Below are positions 60,025 through 64,000 of a stretch of DNA of 64,000 nucleotides, piece by piece (within the stretch, counting starts at the first letter, position 1; each line of letters begins with the position of its first letter). The DNA comes from Marinactinospora thermotolerans DSM 45154. GTDB lineage: Bacteria; Actinomycetota; Actinomycetes; Streptosporangiales; Streptosporangiaceae. The notes under the pieces are model-generated. The model worked only from the letters and a program-made list of their open reading frames with translations, was not told the DNA's origin and did no database searches. The translations under genes and the position numbers were made by a program. The DNA is taken from assembly GCF_900167435.1 (NCBI RefSeq), contig NZ_FUWS01000007.1, forward strand, positions 37,362 through 101,361. Direction: 5' to 3'.

Positions 60025-60531
60025 CTACTCCAGCGGGTCGGTCAGCGGCCTGAGCCGCTGCCAGCGCGCCTCCTGGCAGGAGCCCACGCGGGTGACCTCG
60101 GTCTCGATCTCCTGTTCCTCCCAGGTGCCGGTGATCGTGGCGCGCTGGGGGCCATAGGTCAGATCGGTGCAGACCGCGTTGGGCGCCACCTCGTCGAAGG
60201 GGGTGTCGGTCTCGTCCCGCTCGGCCCGCTCGGCCAGGGCGGCACAGGCCGCCGGGTCCACGTCGGGCACCCCCGTGCAGGTCAGGTTCTGCTCGTAGAC
60301 CTGTTCCCCGTCGTCGACGCGGACCTCGATGTTGCCGACGGGCCCCAGGGAGAGATCGCCCAAGCCGCTCATCGCGGTCATCTCCTGCCCGGACAGAGGC
60401 GAGGCGGGCGGAGACACCAGCGAGGCGCCGATCATCGCCGTGTAGACCAGGGCCCCGCCCAGGCACAGGCCGCCCAGGAGCGTGGTACCGATCGTGCCGT
60501 GGGAGGTCCGGCGAGGGTTCAACTTGGACAT
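60025..60531 (-). CDS. Membrane-anchored subtilisin-inhibitor-like (SSI family) protein
   Basis: A 168-residue protein. After a short cytoplasmic N-terminus, residues 14-40 are a hydrophobic segment (GTTLLGGLCLGGALVYTAMIG), so it is anchored or exported. The rest carries the SSI pattern: LTC (Cys85), ACAAL (Cys96), VCTDLTYGPQRATITGTW (Cys121) and RVGSCQEARWQRL (Cys152), the four cysteines that make two disulfides in Streptomyces subtilisin inhibitor. The P1 region after Cys121 reads Thr-Asp-Leu-Thr instead of the common basic or Met residue, so any protease target differs. A ribosome site is weak. Inhibition is inferred from similarity. Confidence 0.65.
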   Translation of the reverse strand: MSKLNPRRTSHGTIGTTLLGGLCLGGALVYTAMIGASLVSPPASPLSGQEMTAMSGLGDLSLGPVGNIEVRVDDGEQVYEQNLTCTGVPDVDPAACAALAERAERDETDTPFDEVAPNAVCTDLTYGPQRATITGTWEEQEIETEVTRVGSCQEARWQRLRPLTDPLE

Positions 60532-61086
60532 GGCCGCCACTCTAAGAATTCGGATGGTCACGCAGGCCGACGGGAACTCTCCCGTACCGGCCGTTTCATC
60601 CCGCGCTCCCCCACCGCGGCCGGGCCGCGCGGCCCGTCCTCCCCCGGTGGCGCCGCGCCCCTACCCGGCACGCGAGTCCGGCAGAACGCCGGCGCGAGCC
60701 GTTTGGCATCCTAGCCGCGAATCGCAGCGCAAAATGCCCCGGCCCGCTCATTCGGCCACGAACCGCTTCCTTCCCTCCCCTCTCACCCGCCTTCCCTCGC
60801 GGCGACACCACAGGTGATCGCCCAGCTCCGGGGAGTCATCGACTGTTTCCCGGAGGACAAGGCTCAGCGGATCACGATTCGGCTACGGAAAAGGGGGTCC
60901 GCCGACTATTCATCAACCGTCCACCGCCACAAAAGCCTACAGAAACCGGCTTTTCGTCTATCGAGGAAGCCACTTCCCCTCCTCCGCCGACTCTCCTGGA
61001 GGAGAAGTCCCCCTTTTGTCCCGATAGCGACTTCAGTACCGTTCGCTACCTGGAAACGTCGGGATCAGACCAGTGAGGACACCACT
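60532..61086. other. Intergenic region before the SBP/VWA gene
   Basis: 555 bases. The right half (60840-61060) is less GC-rich than its surroundings. It has a CTCCTCC...GGAGGAG hairpin near 60978-61003 and a TTGTCC near 61016. Frames into the VWA gene have no ribosome site, so I do not extend it leftwards. A promoter is likely here, but I cannot fix it. Confidence 0.4.
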
Positions 61087-62850
61087 TTGGGACGGCACCG
61101 CGGAAACAGCCCGGACGAGGACGATCACCGACCGCGCCGTCGCTCCGGCCGCAGCCGCAGACGACGCGGCCGAGGCGGCGCCATCACGGCGTTCGCGGCC
61201 GCCTTCGCCGTCCTCCTCGGTCTGGGCGTCACCGGATGGGTCCTCATCGACCGACAGGGCGGCTGTGGCAGAGAGGACATCTCCCTGAAGGTCCTCGCCG
61301 CCTCCGAGCTCTCCCCCGTCCTCACCCGGATCGCCTCGTCCTTCAACGCCGGGGAACACTCGCTGGACGGCCGTTGCGTCCAGGTCGAGGTCCGCGGGGC
61401 CGACTCCGCGAACGTCGCCTACGGCATCAGCGGCGCCGGCCCCACCATGGGGGACACCTCCTCCCACGTGTGGATCCCCGACTCGTCGCTGTGGCCCTCC
61501 CTCGTCGAGCGCTCGACCGAGAACGCCGTCTTGACCGACACCGGGACCGCCGTCGCCCACTCCCCGCTCGTCCTGGCGCTCCCCCGCGAAGCCGCGGAGG
61601 ACGGCGAGGCGACCTCCTGGGCCACCCTCGTCCCGACCGACACGGCCACCCCCGGGAACGGCGGCTACGACGTCCGGTTGATCGACCCCGTGCGCAGCTC
61701 CTCGGGCCTGGCCACCCTCGCGCTCATCAAGGGCGCGATCGGCGACGGCCAAGAGCAGCAGGCCCGGCTCATCGCCGCCTTCCAAGGACTGCAACAGGGG
61801 GTCGCGACCGATGAAGAGGCCGCCTTCAGCGCGCTGAGCGGGGACTCCGGGGACGCCAGCCCTGTTCTGGTCCTGTCCGAACAGGCCGCGTGGCGCTACA
61901 ACAACGAACACGAGAACGCCCCCGCGCACGTCAACTATCCCGAAGGGGGTACCTACACGCTGGACTATCCCTACCTGCTCCGCACCGACGACCCCCTGCT
62001 GTCCCGGGCCGCCGAGGCGTTCCGCGCGGAGCTGACCGGCGATGACGCCCAGTCCCTCATCCGCGGCGAAGGCTTCCGATCCGCCGACGGCACCGCCGAC
62101 ACCGAGGTCCTGCGCTCCGAGGCCGGCTTCCAAAAGGAGATCCCCGCGGAACTCCCCTCCCCTTCCGGGGGCGCGGTGGAACAGCTCACCAGGGCGTGGA
62201 ACCAGCTCAAACTCAACACCCGAATGCTCACCGTCCTGGACATCTCCGGCTCGATGGCCGAGGCCGTCCCCGGCACCGGCCTGACCCGGATGAACGTCAC
62301 CACCCAGGCGGCCACGGAGGGGTTGTCGCTGTTCCCCGAGGACGCCGAGATCGGCCTGTGGGAGTTCTCCGTCCGCATCAACGGCGACCTCGACTACCGG
62401 GAGACCGTCCCGATCCGGCCACTCGACAACGAGGTCGAAGGGGGCACCCAGCACCAGGCTCTCACCACCGCCCTCGCCGGGATCGAGCCGAAACCCGACG
62501 GCGACACCGGTCTCTACGACACCATCCTCGCCGCCTACCGCGAGATGTCCCGTACCTACAAGGCCGATCGGGTCAACACGATCCTGGTGCTCACCGACGG
62601 CAACAACGACGACGAGGGCAGCATCAGCCTGGACGAACTCCTGACGACCCTGGAGGAGGAGTTCGTCCCGGACCGTCCGGTCGCGGTCATCTCCATCGCT
62701 TTCGGCCCCGACATCGACCCTGAGCCGCTGGAGCGCATCGCCCAGGTCACCAAGGGGGCGGCCTACAGTACCGACGACCCGACCGAAATCGGCGACATCT
62801 TCCTCCAGTCCTTCGCGCTACGCATCGCCGACACCGGGGAAGAGGGGTAA
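61087..62850 (+). CDS. Substrate-binding-like and VWA domain fusion protein (membrane-anchored)
   Basis: A 587-residue protein. A basic N-terminus is followed by a hydrophobic anchor (AITAFAAAFAVLLGLGVTGWVL), then an extracellular solute-binding-protein-like domain (KVLAASELSPVLTRIASSF, near residue 60 on) and a von Willebrand A domain from about residue 380. Asp385 in DISGSM gives the metal-ion-dependent adhesion (MIDAS) DxSxS. Such fusions occur in actinobacteria, with unknown ligands. The TTG start at 61087 is chosen because GAGGAC lies upstream and no ATG or GTG is near; this is not certain. It may take part in surface binding or signalling. Confidence 0.82.
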   Translation: MGRHRGNSPDEDDHRPRRRSGRSRRRRGRGGAITAFAAAFAVLLGLGVTGWVLIDRQGGCGREDISLKVLAASELSPVLTRIASSFNAGEHSLDGRCVQVEVRGADSANVAYGISGAGPTMGDTSSHVWIPDSSLWPSLVERSTENAVLTDTGTAVAHSPLVLALPREAAEDGEATSWATLVPTDTATPGNGGYDVRLIDPVRSSSGLATLALIKGAIGDGQEQQARLIAAFQGLQQGVATDEEAAFSALSGDSGDASPVLVLSEQAAWRYNNEHENAPAHVNYPEGGTYTLDYPYLLRTDDPLLSRAAEAFRAELTGDDAQSLIRGEGFRSADGTADTEVLRSEAGFQKEIPAELPSPSGGAVEQLTRAWNQLKLNTRMLTVLDISGSMAEAVPGTGLTRMNVTTQAATEGLSLFPEDAEIGLWEFSVRINGDLDYRETVPIRPLDNEVEGGTQHQALTTALAGIEPKPDGDTGLYDTILAAYREMSRTYKADRVNTILVLTDGNNDDEGSISLDELLTTLEEEFVPDRPVAVISIAFGPDIDPEPLERIAQVTKGAAYSTDDPTEIGDIFLQSFALRIADTGEEG

Positions 62851-62955
62851 ACCGTCGCGAGGTGGCCGGTCCTGGCCGGGACACCTCACCCCGCGATATC
62901 CACTGCCCGCGCCGGATGGGACAGACAGAACGTCCCCACCCAGCAGGCGACACCT

Positions 62956-63015
62956 ATGGACTTAACGGGCGTCTTCGCATACGCAGGGAGTGCGGAACAC
63001 GTGCGAACTCGTTGA
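62956..63015 (+). CDS. Short upstream ORF with a TTA codon (candidate leader peptide)
   Basis: A 19-codon open frame (ATG 62956, stop at 63013-63015) that would encode a peptide starting MDLTGVFAYAG. Its stop is 12 bases before the GTG of the next gene and overlaps its ribosome region. It contains the rare TTA codon (third codon), seldom used in this DNA. There is only a weak ribosome site. It may be a leader that affects the downstream gene, or chance. Confidence 0.3.
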   Translation: MDLTGVFAYAGSAEHVRTR

Positions 63016-63027
63016 GAGGTGACCGTC

Positions 63028-63687
63028 GTGGGCAACGCGTGGATGCCAGGCGCCGGACGGGTCCGCGGCACGTCCCCCGGAGGCAGACTCCGGGGCGGCG
63101 CACCGCGCGCCGTGTGGCAGACCACCGAATCCGACCCGAACGCCCTTTCCGCCCGTGCCGTGGCCCAACGCCTGGAGGCCGACGGGCGGACCGCCCACCT
63201 CGTGTGGAATCCCCTGACCGGAGAGACCGTACAGCTCCTACCCGCCACGGCCTGCGCCGAAGGACAGCTCACCACCGGCGGCCCCGACAGGGCCCGCGAG
63301 GGACGGGTCTGCGTGCTCATCCAGGTGATCGGGCACTCACTACGGCCGTTCACCGACGGCCCTCTCGCCGGCCTCGACCCCATCCTCGACTGGCTCGACT
63401 CCTGGAGCGTCCCGCGTCGCTGGCCCGCCGGGCCTCCCCCCGCGGCCTCCCCCTACTCCCGAGGATGCAGCGACCATCTCTGGGCGCAGGGCGGCCACTT
63501 CGGCCATTCCCAGGTCCCCGGTGTGTCCTCCGCCTCCCCCGGCGGCATCGATCCGCAACGGCTTCTGGGGCGTTCCGTGCCACGGCCGCGCGACGGCTCC
63601 GCGGCATCGGTGAGCGTCGCCCCGTTCCCCCAGGTCGGACATAACGGAAACGGAATCCGGGAACATGTGACGGCCTCCCCGATCTGA
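63028..63687 (+). CDS. Conserved hypothetical protein
   Basis: A 219-residue protein. ALSARAVAQRLEADGRTAHLVWNPLTGETVQLLPATACAEG (near residue 40) and later WAQGGHFGHSQVPG (near residue 155) are recognisable as a family seen in Streptomyces-type genomes, always called hypothetical. The GGHFGHSQVP segment with two His is reminiscent of an amidase or peptidoglycan-binding motif, but I cannot support catalytic function. The start at GTG 63028 has GAGAGG 7 bases upstream; GTG 63019 is also in frame. There is no signal peptide. It follows the short upstream ORF. Confidence 0.65.
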   Translation: MGNAWMPGAGRVRGTSPGGRLRGGAPRAVWQTTESDPNALSARAVAQRLEADGRTAHLVWNPLTGETVQLLPATACAEGQLTTGGPDRAREGRVCVLIQVIGHSLRPFTDGPLAGLDPILDWLDSWSVPRRWPAGPPPAASPYSRGCSDHLWAQGGHFGHSQVPGVSSASPGGIDPQRLLGRSVPRPRDGSAASVSVAPFPQVGHNGNGIREHVTASPI

Positions 63688-63745
63688 CGTCCCTCGCCTT
63701 CCCCCACGTAACGGAACCCTGGTCGTTCCCGGTCCACGGACCCTC

Positions 63746-63758
63746 TAGTCTGTCGCCC
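63746..63758 (+). promoter_or_regulatory. Probable leaderless promoter of the DUF2510 gene
   Basis: TAGTCT at 63746-63751 ends 7 bases before the ATG at 63759, and no ribosome site is present. Confidence 0.55.
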
Positions 63759-64000
63759 ATGGGTGGATCGATCGAACCGGGCTGGTACGCGGATCCCCAC
63801 GGGGCCGAGAATCAGCTGCGCTGGTGGAACGGCGAGGAGTGGACACAGCACGTCCGCTCGCTCTCGGAACTTTCGGAACGGGCGGACGGCGCCGAGAGCA
63901 CCGCCGACCTCACCGACCTCTCCCAGGGGGACCGGAGGGGTCGGCCCGACGACGCGGACCAACCCACCGCCGACCTCACCGACCACACCCACCCCACCGG
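63759..64000 (+). CDS. DUF2510 domain protein, N-terminal fragment (cut by window end)
   Basis: The first 80 codons. PGWYADPHGAENQLRWWNGEEWTQHV (residues 7-32) is the DUF2510 pattern: a short domain with paired Trp that often precedes membrane domains in actinobacteria. An acidic, repetitive linker follows (ADLTDLSQGD... ADLTDHTHPTG). The rest of the gene is beyond the window, so membrane segments cannot be judged. Function unknown. Confidence 0.85.
   Translation, partial: MGGSIEPGWYADPHGAENQLRWWNGEEWTQHVRSLSELSERADGAESTADLTDLSQGDRRGRPDDADQPTADLTDHTHPT

Noticed and set aside
60814..61086. Upstream extension of the VWA protein from an ATG-like start
   Set aside because: Translated sequence is basic low-complexity with less GC-rich codons and no ribosome site. 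The anchor and conserved region begin after 61087.
1..64000. tRNA, rRNA, CRISPR array, insertion sequence or prophage
   Set aside because: No GGTTCGA-type tRNA arm in a cloverleaf, no repeat-spacer array and no transposase or integrase motifs were found by eye.

Overview
The window is 64 kb of very GC-rich DNA, densely packed with genes that use almost only G or C at third codon positions, with GTG starts and TAnnnT promoters directly before start codons. Gene content fits a filamentous actinobacterium: HxlR, LysR, TetR and AsnC regulators, a DasR-type operator, a subtilisin-inhibitor-like protein, DUF2510 and a substrate-binding/VWA fusion. My inference is Nocardiopsaceae or a close relative; no rRNA or tRNA gene is present to settle it. 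This is ordinary chromosomal backbone. I see no prophage, insertion sequence, CRISPR array, integrase or origin.

Layout. (1) 1-8.2 kb is a deoxynucleoside salvage block: the end of cytidine deaminase, thymidine phosphorylase, a phosphohexomutase/phosphopentomutase-like enzyme, purine nucleoside phosphorylase, two aldehyde dehydrogenase family proteins (one lacking the catalytic domain) and deoxyribose-phosphate aldolase. Together they can take deoxynucleosides to free bases and deoxyribose-5-phosphate, then to glyceraldehyde-3-phosphate and acetaldehyde, which the complete dehydrogenase may oxidise. (2) 8.3-26 kb is mixed: a HAD phosphatase, a large KatE catalase, a TetR regulator, a FUSC-type membrane protein, an RNase H-like protein, DUF1206, an ECHDC3-like crotonase, an acyltransferase-like membrane protein, acetoacetyl-CoA synthetase, two lipoproteins, an SGNH hydrolase and an S9 peptidase. 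(3) 26.8-38.9 kb holds ornithine aminotransferase, an acyl-CoA synthetase, a frameshifted Ser/Thr kinase, a TPP riboswitch with thiD, an AGCS symporter, a mannosyltransferase-like enzyme, and a divergent aminotransferase/LysR pair.

(4) 39-45.7 kb holds a glycosyltransferase translationally coupled to a DMT permease, a membrane/spermidine-synthase fusion, and a 2-hydroxyacid dehydrogenase divergent from a double AsnC regulator. (5) 45.7-55.2 kb holds a GH20 hexosaminidase behind a DasR-type site, a secreted glycerophosphodiesterase, an unknown secreted protein, a fumarylacetoacetase homologue lacking metal ligands, a gamma-glutamyltransferase-like hydrolase, an unannotated small RNA locus at about 53.1 kb that resembles the actinobacterial 6C RNA, and an NlpC/P60 cell-wall hydrolase. 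(6) 55.3-64 kb holds a DNA polymerase I-type enzyme, a second 2-hydroxyacid dehydrogenase, a diacylglycerol kinase-like protein, a TrmH methyltransferase, a membrane-anchored subtilisin-inhibitor-like protein, the substrate-binding/VWA protein, a conserved hypothetical behind a small upstream ORF, and the start of a DUF2510 protein.

Convergent genes are often separated by near-perfect GC hairpins, listed as terminators. The items most worth following up are the C-rich-loop small RNA (53.12-53.27 kb), the single-base frameshift in the kinase (30412), the DasR-like operator (45780-45795), the degenerate active site of the fumarylacetoacetase homologue and the half-length aldehyde dehydrogenase.
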